Shown piece after piece: positions 54,362 to 63,707 of a DNA stretch of 64,000 nt. Location of the stretch: positions 206,596-270,595 of the forward strand of contig JAPLTG010000032.1 in NCBI GenBank assembly GCA_026398255.1. Direction: 5' to 3'. The stretch comes from Verrucomicrobiota bacterium. Its GTDB lineage: Bacteria > Verrucomicrobiota > Verrucomicrobiia > Chthoniobacterales > Terrimicrobiaceae. The stretch's first letter is position 1. Each line of letters begins with the position of its first letter. The notes under the pieces were generated by a model. It was given only the letters and a program-made list of their open reading frames with translations, did no database searches and was not told the DNA's origin. Position numbers and translations under genes: made by a program.

Positions 54362-54366
54362 GAACC
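54355..54366. repeat. 12-base palindrome around the hsp20 start codon
   Basis: GGTTCATGAACC, perfectly self-complementary, contains the ATG of hsp20 at 54359-54361. In the mRNA it could form a 4-base-pair hairpin with the loop at the start codon. Confidence 0.6.
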
Positions 54367-54508
54367 GGCGTTTTTTTGTTGGTGGACCTCCCGAGCCGGC
54401 ATCCGGAGATCCGCGTTGGACCAGTTCCTTGGAACCGGGACCACACCTCCACTAGACAGCCTCAGCGGACTGGCTCCAATAGGGTGAAGTCCCGAAGCAA
54501 GGAGCGGC

Positions 54509-56677
54509 TCAAGGGTTTTGCTGAATACTGAAAATCTCAGGCGAGGTGATGGACCATCCGCTTGTTCCCAACTCGAAGCTGCTGTTCGAAACGCGGTTTG
54601 TGCCGCCGGCTGTTCCAAGGAAAACCTCGTCGAGATACAGGGTTCCTCCAGCCGCGCTGTAGGCATCGTCAAAGCTCAGCCAAATCTTCTGGCGATTTCC
54701 AATATTGAAAACAGGCGTTGTGAACTTCGTCCAAGTCGATGTGGCATTCAGCCGAATGCTCGCAAGTTTTACGGTCCAAGCGGAGTTGCCCCACACTTGG
54801 AGTTCCACAGAACCCGATCCCTTCACCCAAACACTCGCGGTGACATTGGACCGAGCGCCAACAGACACTCGCTGATAAAGATCATGGTATGTCGCATTCG
54901 GTTGGACTTTCACAACTGCAGCCCAGTTTCCGTTAAAAACATTTCCTCCTGTCGTAGGCGTAGCTGTCGGTGAGGGTGTGGGGCTTGCCGTCGGCGAAGG
55001 CGTTGGAGTTGCTGTCGGTAACGGCGAAGGGGTGGCAGTCGGAGTTGGGGTTGGGGTTGGAGTGGCCGTAGGTGTAGGAGACGGACTCGCGGTAGGCGTG
55101 GGTGTCGGGGTGCTGGTCCCCGAATTCAGGATATCCCGCACCTTGGTGACGCTCGCCTGCATGGCCGTGTTGGTTTTAAAATCCGTGATGAATTCCCACC
55201 AGAAGACCCCACCGATACTTCCGGCGTAATCAAAAGCAGCGCCGTGGTAGATTTCTGAAATCGTAATTTTCGCTGCGGCGGGGTCGGCTTGATTGTAAGC
55301 CCACCAAAACCTCTGACCGGCGATCCAGTATCCGAGCTCACCAACACCGATCATCGAGTTTGGAAATTCGGCGCGCAGGGTTTTCATGACCTGATCAAAC
55401 GCCATGCCCATTGGGGCCTGCTCCTGGTATTGAGAAAAAGTCACGACATCAAGCAACGAGCGGGTAGTGGCTGGGAGATTAGTTGCGGCCCAAGTGAACA
55501 TCGAATTCGCCACCGTATCGGTGTTGATCTGCCAGAAGAGGGTCAGGTAGGTCAGCTTGCCGGGGGCGCGGTTTCGAACTTCCTGCGCGGCGTCGGCTAT
55601 TCGCAGCCCAATGTCGCTACTCAGCCAGGTGCCATTCACTTCGTTGCCGACTTCCCACGCATCGATCTGCGGAAAGGCGGTGATGTAATCGATGAAGCGC
55701 TGCTTGTATTGAGCGCGGGTGTATTGGCGGTCGTAGGTGGAATCCACCGGTTGCCCGAGGACTTTCAGCCCTTTCGATTTCGCGTAGTTGATCAGGGCGG
55801 TGTAGGTCGAGGGAGCCTGGCCCGCATCGAAAACAACGCGGATCCATCCAAAGGGAGCGGTGAGACTCGCCGCGAGGTCGAGATTCACTTGGTAGTTCGA
55901 AACCGTGTCGATCGTGAATCCAAGCCACGGAGCCAAGCTCGCCTTGTTGTTTCGGGCAAAAACCGGGCCGTGCTCTTGCAAAAGGGTGTCGTAGGCCACG
56001 GCAAGCTGATCGAGGGCGAGTTGACCGGCCTTGCCCTTGCTGCTTTCGGGACTGTAGGCATCCACACTGGCGAGCTGCGTGGCAGCTGCTTGATACGCAC
56101 TGCTAAACTTTGCGGACTGCATATAATCCGGCCGCGCCGCGAGGGCGGCATCGAGTTTCCTCCGAATGTCCCGGGCCGCCTGGTAGCAGAAGTTCACCGT
56201 CGCCCCGGAGCTGAACCCCGCCCCGCCATTGTCGAGAATGACGAGACCAAATCCGTTCGGAATCGTCGGCCAGTTGAAAGCCAGCGCCACGCTGCGCGAT
56301 GGGATATTGAAGGCCAGATTCGAGCCCGAGGCGAAAAGCGGACCGCTGCTGATCGCCCTCATGTTTGTCGGGTCGAGCAGGAAGTCGCTATTGTAGCCCG
56401 CACCGGCGTTGTTCGAGATCGAGCGCACCTGCGTGGTCGTGAGTGCGGTGCCATTCCGATCAAAGAACAGCAAAGTCACTGTCCCTCCTGCCTGGGCTTG
56501 GCCCCGGTCACTAAATGCCAGCCAAATGCCGATAGCGAGGCCCAGAACAAAAAGCCCAGGGATCGTGATTCGAGCGAGGCGCGACTTGATTTTTTGAAGG
56601 TTTTTAGAAAACAGCGAGCGCGGCTTGGTTTCTTCGGATCCAGTCCACGATGACGGGTTGTTTTTGTTGTTGTCCAT
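54509..56677 (-). CDS. Membrane-anchored glycoside-hydrolase-like protein with CBM-like C-terminus
   Basis: 722 residues. A cytoplasmic basic N-terminus of about 35 residues precedes one membrane segment (about 38-57, [19 protein letters not shown]). A beta-rich region follows (about 65-220), then a TIM-barrel of the GH-A clan type: [34 protein letters not shown], candidate acid/base Glu in [12 protein letters not shown] (about 347) and candidate nucleophile Glu in [12 protein letters not shown] (about 447), plus GGVFWWEF. A Thr-Pro linker of about 60 residues separates it from a CBM4/9-like domain (about 580-722, [27 protein letters not shown]). Family not assigned; GH39/GH53-like folds are closest by feel. 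Substrate unknown. Confidence 0.65.
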   Translation of the reverse strand: MDNNKNNPSSWTGSEETKPRSLFSKNLQKIKSRLARITIPGLFVLGLAIGIWLAFSDRGQAQAGGTVTLLFFDRNGTALTTTQVRSISNNAGAGYNSDFLLDPTNMRAISSGPLFASGSNLAFNIPSRSVALAFNWPTIPNGFGLVILDNGGAGFSSGATVNFCYQAARDIRRKLDAALAARPDYMQSAKFSSAYQAAATQLASVDAYSPESSKGKAGQLALDQLAVAYDTLLQEHGPVFARNNKASLAPWLGFTIDTVSNYQVNLDLAASLTAPFGWIRVVFDAGQAPSTYTALINYAKSKGLKVLGQPVDSTYDRQYTRAQYKQRFIDYITAFPQIDAWEVGNEVNGTWLSSDIGLRIADAAQEVRNRAPGKLTYLTLFWQINTDTVANSMFTWAATNLPATTRSLLDVVTFSQYQEQAPMGMAFDQVMKTLRAEFPNSMIGVGELGYWIAGQRFWWAYNQADPAAAKITISEIYHGAAFDYAGSIGGVFWWEFITDFKTNTAMQASVTKVRDILNSGTSTPTPTPTASPSPTPTATPTPTPTPTATPSPLPTATPTPSPTASPTPSPTATPTTGGNVFNGNWAAVVKVQPNATYHDLYQRVSVGARSNVTASVWVKGSGSVELQVWGNSAWTVKLASIRLNATSTWTKFTTPVFNIGNRQKIWLSFDDAYSAAGGTLYLDEVFLGTAGGTNRVSNSSFELGTSGWSITSPEIFSIQQNP

Positions 56678-56778
56678 GGCCCCACACTAAAAATCTCGGG
56701 GCATGATCTCTATGGGGAGAACGACCATTGGCTCTGAACCCCATTGAATGCGAAAGCGACTGATGGGTTTGTGCGGCG

Positions 56779-57753
56779 ATGAAAAACCAAACTTCGCACG
56801 ACCAAGCCAACAAGCCCCAGAGCTACCCTGGGCACCATGTTTTGGCTGCCATGCTCGCCATGGGGGCCTTCTTATTTCTTGGGAGTTGGGGGTGCTCCAT
56901 GTTTGCGAGACCAGACTCCCATGTGGAACCAGGCCTCCGAAAAAACTCCTTGATTGCCTCTCCGATGCGGGTCGCGAGGAATTCGTCAGGCGCCCCCGAA
57001 ATCCACGCCAAGAGCGCGATCATGATTGATGCTCTGAGCGGCGAGACGCTTTATGAAAAAAACGCGGACCTGACCTTGCCGGTTGCCAGCACGCAAAAAC
57101 TGCTCACGGCTTTGGAGGTCATCAATGAGGGCGGGCTAGACGAAAAAGTCACTGTTTCATTCATGGACGCGATGGAACCTCCTACAAAGGTCGGCCTCCA
57201 GCCCGGAACTGCCGTTAAGAGAATCGATCTCCTCGGCAGCATGCTCGTCGCCAGCGCGAATGATGCCGCGAGCGTCCTTGCATCGAACGGACAAGGTTCG
57301 CGTGAAGCATTTCTGAAGAACATGAACGCCCTCGCCAAACGCCTTGGGGCGAAAAACTCCCGATTCATGAACGCCCATGGACTCGATGAGCCGGGGCAAT
57401 ACTCGACGGCGCGGGATTCGGCGATCATCGCTTACCACGCCTACCGCAATCCGCTGATCCGTTACTTCGCCGCACAGCAGTTCTGGACCTTTGGCTCCGG
57501 CTCTGGGGATTCGATGATTCTGGAGAATACGAATGATCTTCTGTGGAACTGGCCGCCTTATTTCAACGGCCTCAAGGGAGGTTTTACTTTTTCTGGAGGA
57601 AAATGCTTGGTCGCGTCTGCCAAGCACAATGGGTCGGAAATCATCATCATCCTTCTCGGCAGCACACCGCAGAAAATCTTCCGTGATACGAAGCGCCTTT
57701 TCCAATGGCACCACGAGCGCCAGAAAAGCGCAGGCCACGACGGAGTTTTTTAA
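56779..57753 (+). CDS. D-alanyl-D-alanine carboxypeptidase family serine hydrolase (S11)
   Basis: 324 residues. An N-terminal hydrophobic stretch (about 22-40, LAAMLAMGAFLFLGSWGCSM) is a signal sequence, with a Cys that could be lipidated although the lipobox (SWGC) is imperfect. Penicillin-binding motifs are intact: S-x-x-K in VASTQKLLTALE, S-x-N in MLVASANDAAS, and a K-T-G equivalent KGG in GLKGGFTFSGGKC. It trims peptidoglycan pentapeptides, or acts as a related transpeptidase-fold esterase. There is no C-terminal amphipathic anchor, so attachment would be N-terminal. It is divergent from the upstream glycoside hydrolase. Confidence 0.9.
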   Translation: MKNQTSHDQANKPQSYPGHHVLAAMLAMGAFLFLGSWGCSMFARPDSHVEPGLRKNSLIASPMRVARNSSGAPEIHAKSAIMIDALSGETLYEKNADLTLPVASTQKLLTALEVINEGGLDEKVTVSFMDAMEPPTKVGLQPGTAVKRIDLLGSMLVASANDAASVLASNGQGSREAFLKNMNALAKRLGAKNSRFMNAHGLDEPGQYSTARDSAIIAYHAYRNPLIRYFAAQQFWTFGSGSGDSMILENTNDLLWNWPPYFNGLKGGFTFSGGKCLVASAKHNGSEIIIILLGSTPQKIFRDTKRLFQWHHERQKSAGHDGVF

Positions 57754-57797
57754 AAAAGCCGGTTGCGAGCCAAGGATCACCTTTTAAGTTTGGGATT

Positions 57798-57884
57798 ATG
57801 ATCCTCCCAATTCTTACATTTGCCGTCTTGTCGGCTCTGGCTTTGTGCTGTGTCGCTGCACCGTTCCTTAAAAGCTACACTTGA
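57798..57884 (+). CDS. Possible 28-residue hydrophobic small protein
   Basis: ATG 57798, encodes MILPILTFAVLSALALCCVA and a short tail (APFLKSYT). It looks like a single membrane helix. There is no homology I can name and no clear ribosome-binding site, so this may be chance. It lies between the carboxypeptidase and the convergent GH1 gene. Confidence 0.22.
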   Translation: MILPILTFAVLSALALCCVAAPFLKSYT

Positions 57885-57895
57885 ACCGCAAAAGC

Positions 57896-59245
57896 TCAGG
57901 ACTTGGATGGCACGAGGTTTTTTACCTTCGGTTTCGAGCGGATTGTGTCGCGGTAGAAGAACGCGGAGGGCTTTAGTTCCCTCTCGAAGGTTTTGGGATT
58001 CATTGTGGCGAGGCCGAACTTAGCTTTGTAGCCGTAATGCCACTCGTAGTTGTCGGCGAGCGACCAACTGAAATAGCCGCGCACATCATAGCCATCACGG
58101 ATCGCACGCCCGACCGCATCGATGTGCTCACGTATGTAGCGGATGCGTTTTTCATCCTTCAATGTGGCGATGCCGTTTTCAGTGATCATCATCGGCTTGC
58201 CGTAGCGGTCTCCAACGCGGCGGATTTGCTTGTAGAGGCCCTCAGGGTCGATCCGCCAGCCCATCATAGTAAAGTTGTGGCCATGGCGGTAACTCTCGGC
58301 CAGCAACGAGAGCGGTCCTGCTTTTTGGGAGTAATAGTAATTGATGCCAAGAATATCGCAGACATCCCACACGCGATCGAGGTGGTCGGTGTTTCCGTGA
58401 ATCATCGTGTTGTAAATAAGATTCCCGGGATCGAGCGGCGCCTTATCCCACCAAGGAAGTGCCTCGACCGAGACAACCTTTGCGCTGGGTTTCACCTTTT
58501 TGATTCGTGCTGCCGCGTCGCGGAACATGCCGGTGCTGGCGTCGATCGCTTTCCAGTAGGTGCCGAAGGCGAGGGTCATGGCGGGGGGCCATTGCGCAAC
58601 GATGTAGGCCGTCGTGATCTGACCGTTCGGTTCGTTCTGCGGCGCGAAGTAGTTCGTGTAGGGAGCGAGGCGCGGCAGGACCTTGTCGAGGTAGGCATTC
58701 CAGCGAGGGCGTGCGTCGGGGTGGAGCCAGTTCGAGGCTTTGGGATTTTTTTTGTCGTAGAGCCAATCGGGAAAAGTGAAATGCCAGAGGCAAGCGACCG
58801 GCTCGATCCCGGCTTGTTTGAGTCGGCGGGCCATCTCGACATAGCGGTCGATCGCCTGTTCGTCGAAAACCCCAGGCTGCGGCTCGACGCGGCCCCATTC
58901 AATGCTGAAGCGGTAATGAGTCACCCCGGTCTTTTTCAGCGCCGTGAGGTCTTTGTCGAAGTGCGTCCAACTATAGAGAGCGTTGCCTTTGTCCGGGGCC
59001 TTGCCCTCCGAAATGAGCACATCCCAGTCGGTGTAAAACCAATCCTTCTGGCCGGGCTTCACGTCCGGATCCTCGTATTGGTAGCTGGCGGTCGAGATGC
59101 CCCAGGCAAACTTTTTCTCCAACTCTGGAGTAGAGCGAGCTGGACGAGGGATCGGTCCAGTGGAGTCCCGGCCCAGCGGATTAATATTCACGCAGGAAGT
59201 CAGGGCCACTGGCAGAATCAGCAAAAGAAATCGGCTCAATGTCAT
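57896..59245 (-). CDS. GH1 beta-glucosidase-type lipoprotein
   Basis: 449 residues from ATG 59245. The longer frame upstream is antisense to the RRM gene and is rejected. The signal peptide ends in a lipobox (RFLLLILPVALTSCVNINP, Cys about 16), so it is a lipoprotein, unusual for GH1 enzymes, which are mostly cytoplasmic. Landmarks: FAWGISTASYQYE, THYRFSIEWGRVEPQPG, LWHFTFPDWLYD, acid/base Glu in FAPQNEPNGQI, and nucleophile Glu in MMITENGIATL, plus GYFSWSLADNYEW with YGYKAKFGL. All catalytic residues are present. It hydrolyses beta-glycosides at the cell surface or in the periplasm. It is convergent with the upstream carboxypeptidase. Confidence 0.92.
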   Translation of the reverse strand: MTLSRFLLLILPVALTSCVNINPLGRDSTGPIPRPARSTPELEKKFAWGISTASYQYEDPDVKPGQKDWFYTDWDVLISEGKAPDKGNALYSWTHFDKDLTALKKTGVTHYRFSIEWGRVEPQPGVFDEQAIDRYVEMARRLKQAGIEPVACLWHFTFPDWLYDKKNPKASNWLHPDARPRWNAYLDKVLPRLAPYTNYFAPQNEPNGQITTAYIVAQWPPAMTLAFGTYWKAIDASTGMFRDAAARIKKVKPSAKVVSVEALPWWDKAPLDPGNLIYNTMIHGNTDHLDRVWDVCDILGINYYYSQKAGPLSLLAESYRHGHNFTMMGWRIDPEGLYKQIRRVGDRYGKPMMITENGIATLKDEKRIRYIREHIDAVGRAIRDGYDVRGYFSWSLADNYEWHYGYKAKFGLATMNPKTFERELKPSAFFYRDTIRSKPKVKNLVPSKS

Positions 59246-59295
59246 ATCACTAATCAAAACGGCCCGATCCAAGTCGGGGAAGTTTTTTCGGGAAA

Positions 59296-59337
59296 AAGAA
59301 AACCGGGCACCTGCGAATTGCAGAGTGCCCGGTTTCT
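59296..59337 (-). terminator. Rho-independent terminator of the RRM gene
   Basis: Stem AAACCGGGCAC (59300-59310) / GTGCCCGGTTT (59325-59335) with an inner CTGC-GAATT-GCAG hairpin in the loop. On the minus strand it is followed by CTTTTTCCC. Confidence 0.85.
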
Positions 59338-59354
59338 TGAAATCTACTGCGTGA

Positions 59355-59771
59355 TTAGCGGCGACCGAAATCGCGACGGCCTCCACCACCACCGCCGCCA
59401 CCGAATCCACCACCACCACCGCCACGGCGATCATCACGACCACCGCCGCCACCACCACCGCCACGGAATTCGCGGCGAGGTCCACCGAATCCACCGCCGC
59501 CACCAGCACCAGCTGGGCGGTCTTCGCGAGGACGGGCTTCGTTGACGGTCAGGGCGCGACCGTCGAGGTCTTTGCCGTGCATTTGGCTGACTGCTGCCTG
59601 TGCCTCATCGTCCGAGGACATGGTGACGAAGGCGAATCCGCGTGAGCGGCCTGTGAATTTGTCCTGCATCAGCATGACTTCGGAGACCGAGCCGCACTGC
59701 GAGAACAGGTCCTGAATGGCAATCTCGGTCGTGTTGAACGACAGGTTGCCGACATAGAGTTTGTTACCCAT
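59355..59771 (-). CDS. Glycine-rich RRM RNA-binding protein
   Basis: 138 residues. One RRM at about 3-80 with RNP2 (KLYVGNLSF) and RNP1 (RSRGFAFVTM), plus VSEVMLMQDKFTGRSRG and DGRALTVNEARPR. The tail (about 85-138) is almost entirely Gly with Arg, Asp and Phe (GGGFGGPRREFRGG, RDDRRGGGG, RRDFGRR). Known: such small proteins occur in cyanobacteria and several other phyla and bind RNA, often cold-induced. The 214-base upstream region separating it from argG may hold a regulated leader. A strong terminator follows. Confidence 0.95.
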   Translation of the reverse strand: MGNKLYVGNLSFNTTEIAIQDLFSQCGSVSEVMLMQDKFTGRSRGFAFVTMSSDDEAQAAVSQMHGKDLDGRALTVNEARPREDRPAGAGGGGGFGGPRREFRGGGGGGGGRDDRRGGGGGGFGGGGGGGGRRDFGRR

Positions 59772-59985
59772 GGTTTTACTTTTCTTTAACGCACTGGGAT
59801 CTAGGCCTGTTCCCGACTGCCGGGTTTCAAACTGCCCCCGACATTGTCCGGGGTGTCCACCAATTCCTGATCACAACTGCAACCGCCTTATTCTTCTTTT
59901 CCATCGAGATGGCAAATTATTTTTTTAGAAAATTTCCAGCCCCTGTGTTGCGAAGTGCCATTTTTTTCCCCACACTCCCGCCCGC

Positions 59986-61215
59986 ATGAACAAAATCGTT
60001 GTCGCGTATTCCGGGGGGCTCGACACCTCCGTCATCTTGAACTGGCTCAAAGAAACCTACGGAGCCGAGATCATCGCCTTCTGCGCCGATGTCGGCCAGG
60101 CCGAGGAACTCGATGGCCTCGAAGAGAAGGCCCTCAAAACCGGAGCCTCCAAGTGCTTCGTGGACGATCTGAACGAGGAGTTCGCCCGTGATTTCATTTT
60201 TCCCATGATGCAAGCCGGGGCGATTTACGAGGGACAATACTTCCTCGGCACCAGCATCGCCCGCCCCCTCATCGCCAAGCGCATGGTCGAGATCGCCCGT
60301 CAGGAAGGAGCCACGGCCGTCGCTCACGGAGCCACCGGCAAAGGCAATGACCAAGTCCGTTTCGAACTCACCGCCGCCGCCCTCGCGCCGGACATCGAGG
60401 TTATCGCTCCTTGGCGCGACGCCCGCTTCCGCGCGAAATTCCCAGGCCGCGCCGAGATGATCGCCTACGCCGAGTCCCACGGCGTCCCCATCGCCGCCAG
60501 CGCGAAGAAACCCTATTCGATGGATCGCAATCTCCTCCACATTTCCTACGAGGCAGGAATTCTCGAAGACCCCTGGTTTGATGCCGGCGACCTCAAGAAT
60601 CGCGAGTATTTCACCACGCTCTCCGTCCTCCCTGAGGATGCCCCCGACCTTCCCGAACATGTTCAACTCGATTTCGAACGCGGCCTCTGCATTGCCGTGA
60701 ACGGCGAAAAACTCACCCCGCTCGAGGTCATGCACACCCTCAATAAACTCGGCGGCAAACACGGCGTTGGCCGCGTGGACATGGTCGAAAACCGCTTCGT
60801 CGGCATGAAGAGCCGCGGCGTTTATGAAACCCCCGGCGGCGCGATCCTCCACTTCGCCCACCGCCAAATGGAATCCCTGACGATGGACCGCGAAGTCATG
60901 CACCTCCGCGACTCCCTCATCCCGAAATACGCGGAACTCGTCTACAACGGCTTTTGGTTCGCTCCCGAGCGCGAGGCCATCCAAGCCCTCGTCACCGAGT
61001 CCCAGAAGCATGTCACCGGCACCGTCCGCGTGAAGCTCTACAAAGGCGGCATCCACGGTGCCGGCGTCAAGAGCCCGGTCAGCCTCTACAACCCCCACAT
61101 CGCCACGATGGAGGCCGACCCCACGCAGGCCTACAACCAAGACGACGCCACCGGCTTCATCCGTCTCAACGGCCTCCGCCTCAAAGTCGCCTCCGGCGTC
61201 CACGGCGGAAAATAA
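59986..61215 (+). CDS. argG: Argininosuccinate synthase
   Basis: 409 residues. ATP-binding P-loop of the N-type pyrophosphatase family: [19 protein letters not shown]. Then [71 protein letters not shown] and [20 protein letters not shown]. It joins citrulline and aspartate to argininosuccinate in arginine synthesis. No argH or other arg gene is adjacent. It is preceded by the RRM gene on the opposite strand and followed by a DUF2760 gene. Confidence 0.97.
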   Translation: MNKIVVAYSGGLDTSVILNWLKETYGAEIIAFCADVGQAEELDGLEEKALKTGASKCFVDDLNEEFARDFIFPMMQAGAIYEGQYFLGTSIARPLIAKRMVEIARQEGATAVAHGATGKGNDQVRFELTAAALAPDIEVIAPWRDARFRAKFPGRAEMIAYAESHGVPIAASAKKPYSMDRNLLHISYEAGILEDPWFDAGDLKNREYFTTLSVLPEDAPDLPEHVQLDFERGLCIAVNGEKLTPLEVMHTLNKLGGKHGVGRVDMVENRFVGMKSRGVYETPGGAILHFAHRQMESLTMDREVMHLRDSLIPKYAELVYNGFWFAPEREAIQALVTESQKHVTGTVRVKLYKGGIHGAGVKSPVSLYNPHIATMEADPTQAYNQDDATGFIRLNGLRLKVASGVHGGK

Positions 61216-61285
61216 GACACTGCCGCTACATGGGGTCTCGTTGGCATTGACTGAATCCTTCGAGGCCCCGAACCATTCGAATGTC

Positions 61286-61888
61286 ATGAAAGCTCCACTC
61301 ATCGCCAGCGGCTTTGTCCTTTTGGGCATCAACTTCGCCGCCGTCTACCATCCCGACCAAAACCTCACGCTCGCCGCGCAGACCGTCTCCGCAGCGATTG
61401 GCATGGTTTGCGTGTTTCTCGCCACCCGCAAGCAACCGCAAAAAGCTGCCGCCCCCGCCGTCATCCAACCCATCGCTCCCCCACCCGCTCCGCCGCGCCC
61501 AGAGGCCGAGATTGCCGCGTTCCTCGCGCTGCTTCAGGAGAATGGCCGCCTTGTGGATTTCGCGAAGGAGGACATCACCTCCGCCACCGACCAACAACTC
61601 GGAGCCGCCGCCCGCGTCGTCCACTCCGGATGCCGCAAGGTTCTCAATGACTACTTCGAAATCTCACCGCTCCGCTCCGAAACCGAAGGCAACCCCGTGA
61701 CCCTCGAATCCGGCTACGACGCCCCCGCACACAGACTCCTCGGCTCTGTTCCCGCAAATCCTCCCTACGCTGGAAAGCTCGTCCACCCCGGCTGGATCAC
61801 GAAATCGATCAAGCTCCCGCGCGTCACCGGCACCACCGACCAGCGCCCCTGGCCGGTTCTCGCCCCCGCCGAAATCGAAATCAGATAA
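61286..61888 (+). CDS. DUF2760 protein
   Basis: 200 residues from ATG 61286 (MKAPLIASGFVLLGINFAAV). Two hydrophobic N-terminal segments (about 5-20 and 30-45, AAQTVSAAIGMVCVFLA), then a Pro/Ala linker. The DUF2760 domain covers about 75-200: FLALLQENGRLVDFAKEDI, AARVVHSGCRKVLNDYFEIS, DAPAHRLLGSVPANPPYAG, LVHPGWITKSIKLP. Known: in many genomes this family is encoded immediately before an Hsp70-family gene, and the function is not established. Here it is 34 bases before the Hsp70-like gene, the same arrangement. I expect the two to work together at the membrane. Confidence 0.85.
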   Translation: MKAPLIASGFVLLGINFAAVYHPDQNLTLAAQTVSAAIGMVCVFLATRKQPQKAAAPAVIQPIAPPPAPPRPEAEIAAFLALLQENGRLVDFAKEDITSATDQQLGAAARVVHSGCRKVLNDYFEISPLRSETEGNPVTLESGYDAPAHRLLGSVPANPPYAGKLVHPGWITKSIKLPRVTGTTDQRPWPVLAPAEIEIR

Positions 61889-61922
61889 CGAACGCCAAAC
61901 CGGGCATCGAAAAGGGCAAACC

Positions 61923-63707
61923 ATGAGCGACTTCATCGGCATCGACCTCGGCACGAGCAATTGCGCCATCGCCCGCGTCGGCGACACCGGTCATCCGGAA
62001 AACCTCCCCATCACCCAAGCCATCACCGGCAGCAGTGAGGGAGAAAAATCCCTGCTCCCCTCTGCAATCTACCTCCCCGCCGAAGGCGAGTTTCCCGAGT
62101 CCTCCACCCGCCAAATCCTGGGCCTCTTCGCCCGCGAACGAGGCGCACTCCAACCCGACCGCCTCATCGTCTCCGCCAAAAGCTGGCTCTGCCACCCGCA
62201 CGCCGACCGCCGCGGCCCGATCCTCCCTTGGGGCAGCACCACGGTGGACCGCAAACTCTCCCCGCTCGAAGCCTCGAGCGACCTCCTCGCCCATCTCATC
62301 GCGAGTCTGAAAAATTCCCACCCCCACCTAGCCGCCACCCACCCCGTCATCACCGTTCCAGCCTCGTTCGACGAAGTTGCCCGCGGGCTCACGCTCGAAG
62401 CCGCCCAACTTGCCGGAATCCCTGAAGCCACCCTCCTCGAGGAACCCCAAGCCGCCTTTTACGCCTGGCTCGAAAACCAAGGCGCCGACTGGCGCAAACA
62501 GGTCCAATCCGGCGACCTCCTGCTCGTCTGCGATGTCGGCGGCGGCACGGCCGACTTCAGCCTCATCGCCGTCACCGGAAAAGACGGCAACCTCGCCCTT
62601 GAGCGTGTCGCTGTGGGCGAACACCTCCTCCTCGGTGGCGACAACATGGACCTCGCCCTCGCGCACGATGTCTCGGAAAAACTCGCCGCCACCGGCTCCG
62701 TTCTCGATGACTGGCAATTCCTCGCCCTCGTCCAATCCGTCCGCTCCGCCAAGGAATCCCTCCTCTCCGACTCCTCGCTGAAGGAAGTCCCCATCGCCAT
62801 ACCCGCCCGCTCCAGCCGACTCATAGCCTCGACTCTCAGCACCACGCTCACCCGCGAGCAGGTCGATCAAATCGTCCTCGACGGATTCCTCCCTCTCGTC
62901 ACCGCCGACGAAATGCCCGCCCTCCGCCGCGCCGGTGGCCTGCGCGAGTCCGGCCTGCCCTACGCCACCGACGCCGCCATCTCGAAGCACCTCGCCCGTT
63001 TCCTCACCCGCGCCAAAGCCAACATCGCCTCGTCACCCCAACTTCTAGATTCCGTAGGAGGCTCCACAAAAATCGACAGCGCCCCGCTCTTGATCCCCGA
63101 CGCCGTTCTCTTCAACGGCGGCGTCTTCAATGCCAGCCCGCTCCGCGCCCGCGTCCTCGACCAACTCAGTCGTTGGGCGAACCGCCCCATCCGCGAACTC
63201 GAAGGCGCCCGCCCAGACCACGCCGTCGCCCTCGGAGCTGCTGTCTACGCCCGACTCCGCGCCACCGGCCAAGGCCTCCGCATCAAATCCGGCACTGCCC
63301 GTTCCTACTACATCGGGATGGAATCCACCGGCATGGCCGTGCCAGGACGCCGACCAGTCACCAAAGCCCTTTGCGTTGCTCCGCAAGGCATGGAGGAAGG
63401 CACCAGCCACGAAATCTCTGATCAGGAATTCCTCCTCTACACCGGAGAAACCTCAGACTTCCGTTTCTTCCAATCCGAAGTCCGCGCCGGCGACCAACCC
63501 GGCCAAATCCTCCCCGATGCCGCCGAACTCGAGGAATCCGCCAAGCTCCAAATCGAAATCCCCCCGCCCGCAGGTCACCAACCCGGCGAGGAAATCCCCG
63601 TCCACCTCCAAGCCCGCATCACCGAACTCGGCCACCTCGAACTCCACTTTCTCCACAAGCCCACCGGCGACCGCTGGAAGCTCGAGTTCAATGTCCGCAT
63701 GCAGTAG
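61923..63707 (+). CDS. Hsp70-family ATPase (DnaK-like, non-canonical)
   Basis: 594 residues. Phosphate 1 motif FIGIDLGTSNCAIARVG; HPVITVPASFDEVARGLT; EEPQAAFYAWLENQGADW; phosphate 2 motif LVCDVGGGTADFSLIAV; a GGDNMDLALAHDVSE segment and a later PDAVLFNGGVFNASPLR (adenosine region). The substrate-binding half is shorter and unlike DnaK, ending in a beta-rich segment (EEIPVHLQARITELGHLELH). It lacks the C-terminal helical lid. It follows the DUF2760 gene, the known pairing. A second Hsp70-type gene often comes next in other genomes; I see none before the window ends. Confidence 0.9.
   Translation: MSDFIGIDLGTSNCAIARVGDTGHPENLPITQAITGSSEGEKSLLPSAIYLPAEGEFPESSTRQILGLFARERGALQPDRLIVSAKSWLCHPHADRRGPILPWGSTTVDRKLSPLEASSDLLAHLIASLKNSHPHLAATHPVITVPASFDEVARGLTLEAAQLAGIPEATLLEEPQAAFYAWLENQGADWRKQVQSGDLLLVCDVGGGTADFSLIAVTGKDGNLALERVAVGEHLLLGGDNMDLALAHDVSEKLAATGSVLDDWQFLALVQSVRSAKESLLSDSSLKEVPIAIPARSSRLIASTLSTTLTREQVDQIVLDGFLPLVTADEMPALRRAGGLRESGLPYATDAAISKHLARFLTRAKANIASSPQLLDSVGGSTKIDSAPLLIPDAVLFNGGVFNASPLRARVLDQLSRWANRPIRELEGARPDHAVALGAAVYARLRATGQGLRIKSGTARSYYIGMESTGMAVPGRRPVTKALCVAPQGMEEGTSHEISDQEFLLYTGETSDFRFFQSEVRAGDQPGQILPDAAELEESAKLQIEIPPPAGHQPGEEIPVHLQARITELGHLELHFLHKPTGDRWKLEFNVRMQ

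Noticed and set aside
54946..55125. Tandem repeat that looks like a CRISPR or satellite at first glance
   Set aside because: It encodes the Thr-Pro linker of the glycoside-hydrolase-like protein. There are no spacers.
59246..59509. N-terminal extension of the GH1 protein with Val/Ala-rich sequence
   Set aside because: It is the shadow of the Gly-rich tail of the RRM gene. The lipoprotein signal starts at 59245.
59917..61332. Long open frame on the minus strand opposite argG
   Set aside because: The plus strand is an unmistakable argininosuccinate synthase. The antisense product is low-complexity.
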